Part shown: positions 8,762-17,116 of the stretch, piece by piece
Layout: each line of letters starts with the position of its first letter
Position numbering within the stretch: position 1 is the stretch's first letter
NCBI GenBank assembly: GCA_002841945.1
Contig: PHBI01000001.1
Span: 62,001-126,000, forward strand
Length of the DNA stretch: 64,000 nt
From: Deltaproteobacteria bacterium HGW-Deltaproteobacteria-14
GTDB taxonomy: Bacteria; Myxococcota_A; UBA9042; PHBI01
Reading direction: 5' to 3'
Position numbers and translations under genes: made by a program
Notes under the pieces: model-generated
Told to the model about the DNA's origin: nothing
Databases searched by the model: none
The model's input: the letters and a program-made list of their open reading frames with translations, nothing else

Positions 8762-8949
8762 GTGCGCATTCCGAGCAGGGTGTAGAGCGGGCAGCTGCCC
8801 AGCAGACCGGTCGCGAGCGGGATGACGCCGACGAGCCCCCACAGCGTCTTGGGGCCGACGAAGACCATCAGGATCAGCGCGACGCCGACGATCACGCGGA
8901 GCGCGCGGTCGACGGTACCTTCGTTCTTGGGGAGGAGCTTGTCGAGCAT
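8731..8949 (-). CDS. DUF2892-type small membrane protein, 72 aa
   Basis: The protein begins MLDKLLPKNEGTVDRALRV and has two hydrophobic segments (VIVGVALILMVFVGPKTLWG and VIPLATGLLGSCPLYTLLG), ending in CPMEQNKKT. The layout (N-x-G-x-x-DR-x-x-R, two TM helices, a Cys before 'PLY' and another near the C-terminus) matches DUF2892/YgaP-like membrane proteins. Its coding end overlaps the sigma factor start. Transcription therefore probably runs DUF2892, sigma, anti-sigma. Function unknown, perhaps envelope or redox sensing linked to the sigma factor. Confidence 0.85.
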   Translation of the reverse strand: MLDKLLPKNEGTVDRALRVIVGVALILMVFVGPKTLWGLVGVIPLATGLLGSCPLYTLLGMRTCPMEQNKKT

Positions 8950-9110
8950 GGGAGGACTCCGGGGATCGGGGGCGGGGGGTGGCCGCCGGTTCGGCACCAA
9001 AGAGCCAGCGCCGCGGCGGAAGGGTTCACCCCGGGTGCTGTTTCTTTTCTCCGGACGTCGCCGTAAGGATGTTGTGCCCCGCCGTCGGGGCCGAGCCCGA
9101 GGAGCAAGCC

Positions 9111-10724
9111 ATGGAGCCCGTCATCACCTTTCCGAGCGCCGACGCGATCCCCGCCGAGGCGCGCATCGACGCGTCGCCGTACGCCTCGCGCTGGTTGTGC
9201 AACGGCGAGATCAGGACCTGGGATGGCCCGAGTCAGGACGTCTTGTCACCGATCTGCACGCGCGGGATGGATGGTGCGTTGCAGCAAGCCGTGGTCGGGA
9301 GGTCACCGCTCCTCGACGGGGCCGCGGCGCTCGAGGCCCTCGCGGCGGCCAAGGCGGCGTGGGCCGAGGGCCGCGGAGCGTGGCCGACGATGCGGGTCGC
9401 CGGGCGGATCAACGCCCTCGAGCGCTTCGCGGTGGCGATGCGCGGGCGTCGCGAGGAGGTCGTGCGGCTGCTGATGTGGGAGATCGGCAAGGCGCGCAAG
9501 GACGCGGAGACCGAGTTCGACCGCACGGTGCAGTACATCGGCGACACCGTGGACGCGCTCAAGGAGCTCGACCGGAGCTCGGCGCGCTTCGTCATGGAGG
9601 AGGGGTTCCTCGGGCAGATCCGGCGCTCGCCGCTGGGCGTCGTGCTGTGCATGGGGCCGTTCAACTACCCGCTCAACGAGACCTTCACGACGCTCATCCC
9701 GGCGCTCGTGATGGGCAACACCGTCGTCTCGAAGCTGCCGAAGTACGGCGGGCTGGCGCAGGTGCCGCTGTTCGAGGCGCTGCGCGACTGCTTCCCGCCC
9801 GGGGTCGTCAACGTGATCCAGGGGGACGGGGCGACGACGGTCGGGCCGATCATGACCTCGGGGGAGGTGGACGTGCTCGCGTTCATCGGGACGAGCCGGG
9901 TCGCCAACATCCTCAAGCGCCAGCACCCGCGACCGAACCGCCTGCGCAGCATCACCGGGCTCGAGGCGAAGAACCCGGCGGTCGTGCTGCCGGACGCCGA
10001 CCTGGAGGTCGCTGTTCGCGAGTGCGTGAGCGGCGCGCTCAGCTTCAATGGTCAGCGATGCACGGCTATCAAGCTGATTTTGCTGCATCGCAGCATCGCG
10101 GACGCCTTCGTGGCGCGCTTCGCCGCGGCGGTGGACGCGCTGCCCGCCGGGATGCCGTGGGAGGCCGGGGTCAAGCTGACGCCGCTCCCGGAGGCCGGCA
10201 AGGCCGAGTGGCTCCAGGCCTTCGTGGACGACGCCGTGGCGAAGGGGGCGCGGGTGGTGAACGCCGGCGGGCGGGCGACGGGGACCTTCTATCGGCCGGC
10301 GGTGGTGTACCCGGTGGCCCCGGGGATGCGGCTCTACGGCGAGGAGCAGTTCGGGCCGGTGGTGCCGATCGCGGTGTTCGAGGAGGACGGCGAGATCGAC
10401 CACTTCATGCGCGAGAGCGAGTACGGCCAGCAGATCGCGCTGTTCGGCCAGGACCGGGCGCGGCTCGCGGGGCTCGTCGACGCGCTGGTCAACCAGGTCG
10501 CGCGCATCAACCTGAACAGCCAGTGTCGGCGCGGGCCGGACACGTTCCCGTTCACCGGCCGCAAGGACTCGGCGGAGGGGACGCTCTCGGTGTCCGATGC
10601 GCTGCGGGCCTTCTCGATCCGCACGGTGGTGACCACGACCGCGACCGACGAGCACAAGCGTCAGGTCAGCGACATCGTCACCGGGCGCCTGTCCCGCTGG
10701 CTCTCGACCGACTTCATTTTCTGA
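9111..10724 (+). CDS. gapN: NADP-dependent glyceraldehyde-3-phosphate dehydrogenase (GapN-like aldehyde dehydrogenase), 537 aa
   Basis: An aldehyde dehydrogenase superfamily enzyme. The N-terminal region ends in GPFNYPLNETF (cofactor-binding Asn motif), the general base lies in SITGLEAKNP, and the nucleophile is in SFNGQRCTAIK. The combination FNYPLNE and FNGQRCTA is characteristic of the non-phosphorylating GAPDH (ALDH11) branch, which oxidises glyceraldehyde-3-phosphate to 3-phosphoglycerate and makes NADPH. At 537 residues it is somewhat longer than typical GapN (about 480-500), so another aldehyde substrate remains possible. The ATG at 9111 follows GAGGAGCAAG. It stands alone between unrelated genes. 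Confidence 0.8.
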   Translation: MEPVITFPSADAIPAEARIDASPYASRWLCNGEIRTWDGPSQDVLSPICTRGMDGALQQAVVGRSPLLDGAAALEALAAAKAAWAEGRGAWPTMRVAGRINALERFAVAMRGRREEVVRLLMWEIGKARKDAETEFDRTVQYIGDTVDALKELDRSSARFVMEEGFLGQIRRSPLGVVLCMGPFNYPLNETFTTLIPALVMGNTVVSKLPKYGGLAQVPLFEALRDCFPPGVVNVIQGDGATTVGPIMTSGEVDVLAFIGTSRVANILKRQHPRPNRLRSITGLEAKNPAVVLPDADLEVAVRECVSGALSFNGQRCTAIKLILLHRSIADAFVARFAAAVDALPAGMPWEAGVKLTPLPEAGKAEWLQAFVDDAVAKGARVVNAGGRATGTFYRPAVVYPVAPGMRLYGEEQFGPVVPIAVFEEDGEIDHFMRESEYGQQIALFGQDRARLAGLVDALVNQVARINLNSQCRRGPDTFPFTGRKDSAEGTLSVSDALRAFSIRTVVTTTATDEHKRQVSDIVTGRLSRWLSTDFIF

Positions 10725-10962
10725 ACGCTCGTTCGGGGGGCTCGGGTGCGCCGGCCGCGGCGGGAACCCTCATGCGGGGACGGCGCACGCCCCCTCACTC
10801 GCTCGCCCCCCAACCGCCTACGGCGCCCCCCGCTGGCCGGGGGGGAGAGGTGTCGGCTCCGCCGACGGAACGCTCGTTCCGCGGGCGCGGGTGCCACAAC
10901 CCCGCATCCCGCCGCGCGGACGGCGCACGCCCCCCTCGCTCGCCTCCGCCTGCGGCGCGGGG
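10725..10962. repeat. Intergenic hairpin repeat (family A, copies 2 and 3)
   Basis: This 238-bp gap lies between convergent genes. CGCTCGTTCGGGG follows the stop (10727-10739), and CCCCTCACTCGCTCGCCC plus the hairpins CGCC-TAC-GGCG and CCCCCCG-CTGGC-CGGGGGG occupy 10791-10844. A second CGCTCGTTC (about 10870) and a shortened CCCCTCGCTCGCC with CGCC-TGC-GGCG (10931-10957) form a third copy. Relative to copy 1, the stem bases differ but still pair and the CTGG loop is kept, which suggests a conserved structure. No coding potential is seen. Confidence 0.65.
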
Positions 10963-12051
10963 TCAGCGCTGGGGGCGCTGGGGCATCGTTGGGGCGAGGT
11001 GGCGCGGGGGGAGCGGGCGGATGCGGCGCACGGTGCGCGTCGCGGCGAGGCGCTCCGGGAAGACCAGGCGCTGGGTCGTCGGGTTGGCGCGGCCGTCGGC
11101 GCGGTCGGTCTGGACCCGGTCGAGGGCGGCGCGCAGCTCGGCGGCGCTCTGCCAGCGGTCGTCCGGGGACTTCGCGAGGCAGCGGGCGACGGCGATCTCC
11201 AGGGAGAAGGGGAGCTCGTCGCCGACCACGTCCGACAGGCGCGGCGGCGGCGAGTGGAGGTGGGCGCGGTAGATGTCGTGGCGGTTGTCCGCCGGAAACG
11301 GCAGCTCGCCGGTCATCGTCCGGAACAGCAGCACGCCGAAGCCGTAGATGTCGGCGCGCGCGTCCACGGGCTGCCCGAGGATCTGCTCGGGCGCCATGTA
11401 CTCGGGGGTGCCGACGATGCGGTCGGTCGGCGGCGAGGCGCCGCGGGACACGTCGACGGCGATGCCGAAGTCGAGCAGCACCGGGCGCCACTCGCCGGGG
11501 GACGTCGTGGCGATGAAGACGTTGCCGGGCTTCAGGTCGCGGTGCACGATCCCGGCCGCGTGGACCAGCTCGAGCGCCGAGAGGAGGCGCTCGGCGAGGC
11601 GCAGGGAGTCGACCGTGGAGAACGGGCGGCGCTGCAGGAGCTGGTGGAGGGTGCGGCCGTGGAGGCGCTCCATGGCGCAGTAGAAGGTGCCGTCGTCGGT
11701 CTCGCCGAACTCGATGACGCGGGCGATGTTGCGGTGGTCGAGGCGGAGGCTGACGTGGGTCCCGTGGATGGTGCGCTCGACCGTCGCGAGGTTCAGCGCC
11801 GGGGACACCTTGAGGGCGACCTCTTCGTCGGTCTGGAGATCCCGCGCCTGCCAGACCGTCGCCTGAAACGATCCCACGCCGATGAGGCGCTCGGCGACGA
11901 AGCGCCTGGCGAAGACCTCGCCCTGGCGGTCCATCACCCCGGCCAGGCCGTGGAGGGCGCAGCGGCCGTCAGGGCCGGCCGGTGTCCAGCACTGGGGACA
12001 CACGCGGTCGGACGGCGGGGGCGTCGGGGGCATCTGGATGGCTTCGAGCAT
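10963..12051 (-). CDS. Ser/Thr protein kinase (PknB-like), 362 aa, soluble
   Basis: A complete Hanks-type kinase domain is visible: glycine loop GVGSFQATVW, ATP-binding Lys in VALKV, catalytic loop HRDLKPGN, DFG and the activation segment GTPEYMAPEQ. A short N-terminal segment with CPQCWTPAGPDGRCALH is a possible zinc ribbon. There is no transmembrane segment or PASTA repeat, so it is a cytoplasmic kinase. The C-terminal tail is Arg/Pro-rich. The likely partners are FHA-domain proteins, one of which is encoded at 32123-34057. The ATG at 12051 was preferred; no strong ribosome site decides it. Confidence 0.92.
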   Translation of the reverse strand: MLEAIQMPPTPPPSDRVCPQCWTPAGPDGRCALHGLAGVMDRQGEVFARRFVAERLIGVGSFQATVWQARDLQTDEEVALKVSPALNLATVERTIHGTHVSLRLDHRNIARVIEFGETDDGTFYCAMERLHGRTLHQLLQRRPFSTVDSLRLAERLLSALELVHAAGIVHRDLKPGNVFIATTSPGEWRPVLLDFGIAVDVSRGASPPTDRIVGTPEYMAPEQILGQPVDARADIYGFGVLLFRTMTGELPFPADNRHDIYRAHLHSPPPRLSDVVGDELPFSLEIAVARCLAKSPDDRWQSAAELRAALDRVQTDRADGRANPTTQRLVFPERLAATRTVRRIRPLPPRHLAPTMPQRPQR

Positions 12052-12134
12052 GGTCCACCGTCTACAGAGGTGAGTCGTCCTCCCTCCCTTCGGCAACGCA
12101 GCGAGAATCCCCAGGGGAAACTGTCTGGCCCTGG
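12052..12134. other. Short intergenic gap
   Basis: 83 bp between two leftward genes. Nothing recognisable beyond a run of pyrimidines (CCTCCCTCCC). Confidence 0.3.
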
Positions 12135-12617
12135 TTACCGGCCGGCTTCGCTGTAGCAGCGGTTGCGCAGGTCGGCGTCTCGGATGAGGCCGCACTCGGA
12201 GCGCGAGCCGCGGACGACGGCGTAGCAGTAGTTGCGCTGATCCGAGTCCCGGACCAGGCCGCAGCTGGAGCTCTCCCCGCGGGAGACGGCGTAGCAGAGG
12301 TTGCGCGCGTCGGCGTCGCGGATGAGCCCGCACTCCGAGGAGGAGCCGCCGGTCTCGCCGTAGCAGCGGTTGCGGAGATCGGCGTCGCGGATGAGCCCGC
12401 ACTCCGAGCGCGAGCCCCGGACGACGGCGTAGCAGTAGCTGCGCTGGTCCGAGTCGCGGATGAGCCCGCACGACGAGGCCTCGTGGCGCTGCCGGGCGTA
12501 GCAGAAGTTGCGCGCGTCCGGGTCCGAGACGAGCCCGCACTCGCTGGCCAGGGCCGGCGTGGGCGCGAGGGCGAGGGCCGCGAGGGCGGCGGCGAGGGCG
12601 AGGGTGAGGCGGCGCAT
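12135..12617 (-). CDS. Secreted Cys-rich protein of six 23-residue repeats, 160 aa
   Basis: A signal peptide (ending PTPALAS, about residues 1-25) is followed entirely by six tandem repeats of about 23 residues: R1 ECGLVSDPDARNFCY..., R2 SCGLIRDSDQRSYCY..., R3 ECGLIRDADLRNRCY..., R4 ECGLIRDADARNLCY..., R5 SCGLVRDSDQRNYCY..., R6 ECGLIRDADLRNRCY. Each repeat holds two Cys 12 residues apart around an acidic D-x-D-x-R turn. R2/R5 and R3/R6 are nearly identical, so a three-repeat block was duplicated. The acidic D-x-D could bind a cation and the Cys pairs could form disulfides; both are inferred. I do not recognise a named family. Small periplasmic or extracellular protein, function unknown. Confidence 0.85.
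   Translation of the reverse strand: MRRLTLALAAALAALALAPTPALASECGLVSDPDARNFCYARQRHEASSCGLIRDSDQRSYCYAVVRGSRSECGLIRDADLRNRCYGETGGSSSECGLIRDADARNLCYAVSRGESSSCGLVRDSDQRNYCYAVVRGSRSECGLIRDADLRNRCYSEAGR
12140..12543 (-). repeat. Six tandem 69-bp coding repeats
   Basis: The DNA of the repeat protein is six head-to-tail units of about 69 bp. The last three units duplicate the order of the first three, giving a 207-bp higher-order repeat. Confidence 0.8.
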
Positions 12618-12852
12618 GGCGGCTCCCTGGGCGAAGTCTGGACCAGGCTACACCCATTCGACCCGCGACCGGGTGGCCGGGGGCACGCGCGCGGAGCCTC
12701 TTGCGCGGGGCACGGGGGCGGGTCACCCTGGCGATCGCGCGCGGCGAGCGGAGTAGGTCGAGCGCGCGCACGAGGGCGTCGCCGAATGGCCGGTCACAGA
12801 CAACTTGGGCTATCTGCCGCTGCGCCGCAGCGAGCGCGTGAGGGAGGTCTCG
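12618..12852. promoter_or_regulatory. Divergent intergenic region
   Basis: 235 bp between the Cys-repeat protein and the cupin genes, which are divergent, so promoters for both are expected. I see AGGGAGGTCT as the cupin ribosome binding site and a CGCTGC-GCC-GCAGCG inverted repeat near 12817-12831, but no convincing promoter. Confidence 0.4.
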
Positions 12853-13371
12853 ATGGGTGATGAGAAGCCGAGCTCGAAGAACGACGAAGGGGTGTTCGAG
12901 CCGTTCGAGATCGCGGCGGTACCGTGGGACGGCTACGACCACGGCGAGCGCTTCGGTGTCCGCTTCCAGGAGCTCGGGGCGTTCGGCGGCGGCACCCACG
13001 TCGGGGTGTGCCTCGAGGAGCTCGCGCCAGGCAAGCGCACCTATCCGCTGCACTATCACATGCTCGAGGAGGAGCACGTCTACGTCCTCGAGGGGCGGAT
13101 GACGTTGCGCCTCGGTGGGCGGCGCTTCGAGCTGCGGCCGGGGATGTACGTGTGCTTCCCCGCGGGCCAGAAGGTCGGCCACAGCCTCGACAACCACACC
13201 GACGCGCCGTGCCGCTACCTCATCATCGGCGAGCGGAACCCGGCGGAGGTCGTGGTCTACCCCGACTCGGGTCGGGTCGGGGTGCGCCTGCTGGGCGAGG
13301 GGTATCGGGGGTCCGCGACGATGGGGTACTGGGAGGACGAGCCCGAGGACGACGCACCCGGCTCCGACTGA
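12853..13371 (+). CDS. Cupin-domain protein, 172 aa
   Basis: A single small beta-barrel domain with the metal-binding cupin motif HYHMLEEEHVYVLEG (H-x-H-x(4)-E) and the second half PGMYVCFPAGQKVGHSLDN, where the second His would complete the metal site. Such cupins bind sugars or small ligands, or act as isomerases, and cannot be assigned further from sequence. The C-terminus is acidic (YWEDEPEDDAPG). The ATG at 12853 follows AGGGAGGTCT. The GNAT and DUF6891-like genes that follow at 33-bp and 30-bp spacing may be one operon. Confidence 0.85.
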   Translation: MGDEKPSSKNDEGVFEPFEIAAVPWDGYDHGERFGVRFQELGAFGGGTHVGVCLEELAPGKRTYPLHYHMLEEEHVYVLEGRMTLRLGGRRFELRPGMYVCFPAGQKVGHSLDNHTDAPCRYLIIGERNPAEVVVYPDSGRVGVRLLGEGYRGSATMGYWEDEPEDDAPGSD

Positions 13372-13404
13372 GCGCCCCGGAGCGAGGCGCGCTACCCTCG
13401 GGGG

Positions 13405-13953
13405 GTGAACGTCACCGTCCGCCCCGCCCGGTCCTCGGACGCGGCCGCCATCGCGCTGATCCACCGCGTGACCTGGCGGCTCGCGTATCGCGGGGTGCTC
13501 CCCGACGAGTACCTGGCGAAGATGCGCCACGACGTCCTGATGGAGCGCTGGCGCGAGCTGATCGCCGGGCGCGGCGCGCGCGACTCGGTGTGGGTGGCGG
13601 ACCGTGGCGGCGAGGTCGTCGGGTTCGCCCAGAGCGGCCCGTCCACGGCGACGGACCTCGAGCCGGGCTTCGCCGGCGAGGTCTACATGCTGTACGTCCA
13701 CCCCGCTCACCAGAGGCAGGGCGCCGGGAGGAGGCTGCTCGCGGAGGCCCTCGAGCACCTGCAGATCCGGGGTTTTCTGTGGGTCGTCATCGGCGTGCTC
13801 GAGGCCAACGCCCCGGCGCGCGCGTTCTACCGGCGCGTGGGCTTCCTCCCCGACGGTTTCCGCTGGTTCGACCGCTCGGGGGGCGGCCGACACGTCGTGG
13901 TGCGCTACGCCAAGGCGCTGAACTCGCTGTTGCCGGCGCGCGACCCCGCGTAG
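13405..13953 (+). CDS. GNAT-family N-acetyltransferase, 182 aa
   Basis: GNAT fold evidence: the N-terminal VRPARSSDAAAIALIH, the core beta strand and acetyl-CoA loop VYMLYVHPAHQRQGAGRRL (Q-x-x-G-x-G/A), and the C-terminal GVLEANAPARAFYRRVGF. This is a full-length cytoplasmic acetyl-CoA-dependent acyltransferase; the substrate is unknown. It starts at a GTG (13405). Confidence 0.9.
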   Translation: MNVTVRPARSSDAAAIALIHRVTWRLAYRGVLPDEYLAKMRHDVLMERWRELIAGRGARDSVWVADRGGEVVGFAQSGPSTATDLEPGFAGEVYMLYVHPAHQRQGAGRRLLAEALEHLQIRGFLWVVIGVLEANAPARAFYRRVGFLPDGFRWFDRSGGGRHVVVRYAKALNSLLPARDPA

Positions 13954-13983
13954 ACTCCGCGCGGACCCTCGAGGAGGCGTGAC

Positions 13984-14550
13984 GTGGACGAGCGACCGCT
14001 GCAGCTCATCGACCTGATGGTTCGGACCGGCTTCTACGATCGGGACCAGCTGATCGAGATCTTCTGCCGCGAGCGCTACGCCCCGGGTGACCTCGACGAG
14101 GCCGAGGTCACCGCCGCCGTCGACGCGTCCGTCGCCGCGCTGCGCGTGGAACAGGCGAGCTGGGCGCACCCCACCGACTGCGACCGGCTCGACGCCGCCT
14201 TCGCCGCGATGCGCGCGGCCGGCGTCGTCGCGCTGCAGAACGCCGGCTTCACTCAGAGCGACGGCTACGACGACGTCCGGGACGTCGTGCGGCTCACCAC
14301 CGACCCGGCTCGGCTCGTCGGCTACTGCTTCTATCACGGCCAGGATCTCGAGCGCGCCGTCGAAGGCCGCGACCTCTACCTGGCCTTCGGCCCCCTCGAC
14401 CCCAAGCTCGAGCAGTCCGCGGGCCTCGCCGTTGGCCACACCATCGTCGCCGCCCTCGAGGCGCAGGGGCTGAGCGTCGCATGGGACGGGACCTTCGAGC
14501 AGCGCATCGCCGTCCAGGACCTCGTGTGGCGGCGACCCGTCGGCTGGTGA
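13984..14550 (+). CDS. DUF6891-like protein, 188 aa
   Basis: A 188-residue soluble acidic protein. The central region (HPTDCDRLDAAFAAMRAAGV, then ALQNAGFTQSDGYDDVRD) and the later YCFYHGQDLERAV, YLAFGPLD and WDGTFEQRI blocks match my recollection of the DUF6891 family, which has no known biochemical function. It starts at a GTG, 30 bp after the GNAT stop. Confident as a gene, less so as to the family. Confidence 0.75.
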   Translation: MDERPLQLIDLMVRTGFYDRDQLIEIFCRERYAPGDLDEAEVTAAVDASVAALRVEQASWAHPTDCDRLDAAFAAMRAAGVVALQNAGFTQSDGYDDVRDVVRLTTDPARLVGYCFYHGQDLERAVEGRDLYLAFGPLDPKLEQSAGLAVGHTIVAALEAQGLSVAWDGTFEQRIAVQDLVWRRPVGW

Positions 14551-14566
14551 CCGCGGCGCAGGCGCC

Positions 14567-15343
14567 TCAGAGCTCGACGCACAGCGCGCTGACGCAGGTG
14601 AATCCAGGGTCGCAGGCGCCCCCCACGCACGGCGGGCGGCGGCAGTAGCCCCCGTCGCATGCGTACGGCGAGGGGCACGGGGATCCCGCGCTGCAGGCCA
14701 GCAGCACGCAGACGTCCTGGGTCGGGTGGCAGCGGAGCCCCGTCGGGCAGTCGAGGTCGTTCGAGCAGTCGCGGTTGCACGAGCCGAACTCGCTGCAGGT
14801 GTGGCCCGCCGGGCAGCTCTCGCCGCCGCAGCCGATGCACAGCCCGCCCGGCGCCGTGCGCGAGCAGGTGAGGCTCCCGGGGCAGTCCGCCGACACCGCA
14901 CACTGTCCCGCCGGGGTGGTGGGACCGGTCGTGTCGGTCGCGGCGGTGTCGGTGACGCTCGTGTCGGCGCCGCTCGTGTCCGCGACCGCGGTGTCTTCGG
15001 CCGCCGTGTCGGCCGTCGCCGTGTCGGCGACGCTGGTGTCCGCGGTCACCGTGTCGGCCGCCGCCGTGTCGGCGCCGCTCGTATCGGCGCTGCTCGTGTC
15101 GGCGACGCTGGCATCTTCGGCCACGTCGGGCGGGCTGGTGTCCTGCGCCGCGGTATCCTCGGTCGCCGTGTCGGCCGCCGCGCTGTCGGGGCCGGCCGTG
15201 TCATCCGTCGCCGCGTCGTCGGCGGTCCCGTCCCCGGCGACCGTGTCGGCGATCGCCGTGTCGGCGCCGCCGTCGGTAGCGCCGTCGCCGCAGGCCGCCA
15301 TCGCCGCCCCGATCGCGAGCGTCACCATCCACCGCCGTATCAT
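14567..15343 (-). CDS. Lipoprotein with ADT-rich linker and C-terminal Cys-rich modules, 258 aa
   Basis: A lipoprotein signal (TLAIGAAMAACGDGAT) is followed by a long low-complexity stretch of Asp-Thr units (residues about 25-135, e.g. VADTSSADTSGADTAAADTV) and then a Cys-dense C-terminal half (QCAVSADCPGSLTCS, CIGCGGESCPAGHTCSE, NRDCSNDLDCPTGLRC, SPYACDGGYC) of the 'Cxxxx(x)DCPxxxxC' kind found in many myxobacterial surface proteins. Disulfide-rich, surface-exposed; function unknown. The linker DNA is a 15-bp-period repeat on the plus strand (about 14930-15285). Confidence 0.82.
   Translation of the reverse strand: MIRRWMVTLAIGAAMAACGDGATDGGADTAIADTVAGDGTADDAATDDTAGPDSAAADTATEDTAAQDTSPPDVAEDASVADTSSADTSGADTAAADTVTADTSVADTATADTAAEDTAVADTSGADTSVTDTAATDTTGPTTPAGQCAVSADCPGSLTCSRTAPGGLCIGCGGESCPAGHTCSEFGSCNRDCSNDLDCPTGLRCHPTQDVCVLLACSAGSPCPSPYACDGGYCRRPPCVGGACDPGFTCVSALCVEL
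14930..15285 (-). repeat. Degenerate 15-bp-period repeat coding an Asp/Thr linker
   Basis: Irregular GTGTCGGC(N) units, read on the minus strand as GCCGACAC, encode the ADT linker of the lipoprotein. The variation is mostly synonymous or Ala/Val/Ser substitution. No spacer-repeat alternation, so not a CRISPR. Confidence 0.75.
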
Positions 15344-15480
15344 CGCTGCCTCCTGTGCGCGCCAATAGCGCTCATACCCGCCTCGCTCCGCGCTGACAAC
15401 GGTCCTTCGCCGCCGTCGCGCGTCTCCTCGACCGCGACTGTGCTACCCTCGCCCCCGCGCAAGCGCACCGGAGGCCACAC
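15344..15480. promoter_or_regulatory. Divergent intergenic region
   Basis: 137 bp between the divergent lipoprotein and GMC oxidoreductase genes. Promoters for both are expected here, but none is readable. Confidence 0.35.
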
Positions 15481-16992
15481 ATGAGCGATCGCGTCGACGT
15501 CGTCGTCATCGGGTCGGGCTACGGAGGGAGCGCCGTCGCCGCGCGCGTCGCCCCGCACGGCCGCACCATCGTCCTCGAGCGCGGTCGGGTCTGGCGCCCA
15601 GGCGACTTCCCGAGCCACCTCCCGGGGCTCGCCGGCGCCTACCACACCCGCCGCAACCCCCTCGGGCTGTGGGGGATGCGCCTCGGCGAGGGCACCGGCA
15701 ACGCCTACGTCAGCGGCGTCGGCGGCGCCAGCCTCGTCAACTACGGCATCACCCAGGCCCCCGAGGACCACGTCTTCGACGACTGGCCGCTGTCCCGCGA
15801 GGCGCTGGCGCCGTACTACGCCCGCGCCCTCGAGGTCCTCCGCCCGGCGCCGTCCCCGCTCGCCGACGCCCTCGGCGACAAGGACTTCCTCGATCACGTC
15901 GAGCCCGGGCGCCGGGTGGACCTCGTCAACACCATCGACTGGGAGCGCTGCACGCACTGCGGCCTGTGCGTTCCTGGCTGCAACGTCAGCGCCAAGCGGT
16001 CTCTCGACGTTACGTATCTCGCAATTGCGAAAAGCCACGGCGCCGAGATCCGCGCCGAGCGGGAGGTGGTCGCCATCGACCCCGACGGCGACGGCTGGCG
16101 GGTCGTCGTGCGCCAGACCGGGCGCGGCCGCTCGGACGCTGATGAGGTCATCCCCGCGCGCCACGTCGTCCTCGCCGCGGGCACCTTCGGGACCCTCGAT
16201 CTGCTGCACCGCCAGCGCGACCGCCTGTCGACGACGGCTTGGTTCGGTCGCGCCATGACGATGAACGGCGACGGGCTCGCGTTCCTCTACAACACCTCCC
16301 ACCCGCTGTCGGGCCACCACGGCGCGCCCATCACGACCTCGGTGCACCTCCCGTTCATCGACCCGAGCGGCCGCGAGCGCACGCTCAACGTGATGTCGGG
16401 CCGCATCCCGAAGGTCGCCATGCGCTTCTCGGCGCTGGTCCTGGGCCTCTTCGGCGGGGCGCTGGGTCGTCGCCGCGGCCCCCGCGACCCCGCGACCGCC
16501 CGCGCGCGGCGGCGCCTGCTCGATCTGCTGCGCACCGACCCCGAGGGCGCCCTGGCGCACACCTTCATGTACAAGCTCGACGCCGAGGACTCCTCGGGCG
16601 GCCGCGCCGTCTTCGACGCCGAGGGGCGCTCGGCGCTCGCCTGGCCGGGCTACCAGGACGACCCCATCGTGCGCTTCGCCGCGGGGCGCCTCGAGGCGTG
16701 GGCCGCGCGGGTCGGCGGCGTCCTCGTGCCCGACGTCTCGGGGCTACCCGGGATGCGGAGCTTCGGCGTCCACCCCCTCGGCGGCGTCCGCATGGGGCGG
16801 GGCCCCGAGGACGGCGTCGTCGACCCGGCGGGGCGCCTGTTGCGGCCCGACGGCGGCGTCTACCCCGGCCTGCGGGTGGCCGACGCCTCGATCATCCCGA
16901 GCTCGCTCGGGGTCCCGTCAAGCCTGACCGTCGCCGCTCTCGGAGAGCGCGTCGGCGAGGACCTGGCGAACGAGCTGCGCGCCGCCGCCTGA
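15481..16992 (+). CDS. GMC-family FAD-dependent oxidoreductase (cholesterol-oxidase-like), 503 aa
   Basis: The N-terminal Rossmann motif VVVIGSGYGGSAVAAR binds FAD. The GMC substrate domain carries the typical YVSGVGGASLVNYGI. The segment CTHCGLCVPGCNVSAKRSL is the Cys-rich stretch seen in the cholesterol-oxidase/GMC branch. The C-terminal GMC signature is HPLGGVRMG ... VADASIIPSSLGVPSSLTV. It should oxidise an alcohol, possibly a sterol or polycyclic one. No signal peptide. A codon-atypical tract with a perfect TCGCAATTGCGA palindrome lies near 16018-16030. Confidence 0.9.
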   Translation: MSDRVDVVVIGSGYGGSAVAARVAPHGRTIVLERGRVWRPGDFPSHLPGLAGAYHTRRNPLGLWGMRLGEGTGNAYVSGVGGASLVNYGITQAPEDHVFDDWPLSREALAPYYARALEVLRPAPSPLADALGDKDFLDHVEPGRRVDLVNTIDWERCTHCGLCVPGCNVSAKRSLDVTYLAIAKSHGAEIRAEREVVAIDPDGDGWRVVVRQTGRGRSDADEVIPARHVVLAAGTFGTLDLLHRQRDRLSTTAWFGRAMTMNGDGLAFLYNTSHPLSGHHGAPITTSVHLPFIDPSGRERTLNVMSGRIPKVAMRFSALVLGLFGGALGRRRGPRDPATARARRRLLDLLRTDPEGALAHTFMYKLDAEDSSGGRAVFDAEGRSALAWPGYQDDPIVRFAAGRLEAWAARVGGVLVPDVSGLPGMRSFGVHPLGGVRMGRGPEDGVVDPAGRLLRPDGGVYPGLRVADASIIPSSLGVPSSLTVAALGERVGEDLANELRAAA

Positions 16993-17116
16993 GCCGGGAG
17001 GCGCGCCCGGTGCCGCGGGGTCACTCCCGCGGCGTCGCGGCGGGGCGCAGGGCGAAGCGCGGGTGGAACGGGAGGCGCGCTGGTAGCGGCGCGTCCGCCC
17101 GTGGCATCCTGCGCCC

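Noticed and set aside
14930..15285. Regular repeats resembling a CRISPR-like array
   Set aside because: The units are 15 bp with no unique spacers and encode an in-frame Asp/Thr linker.
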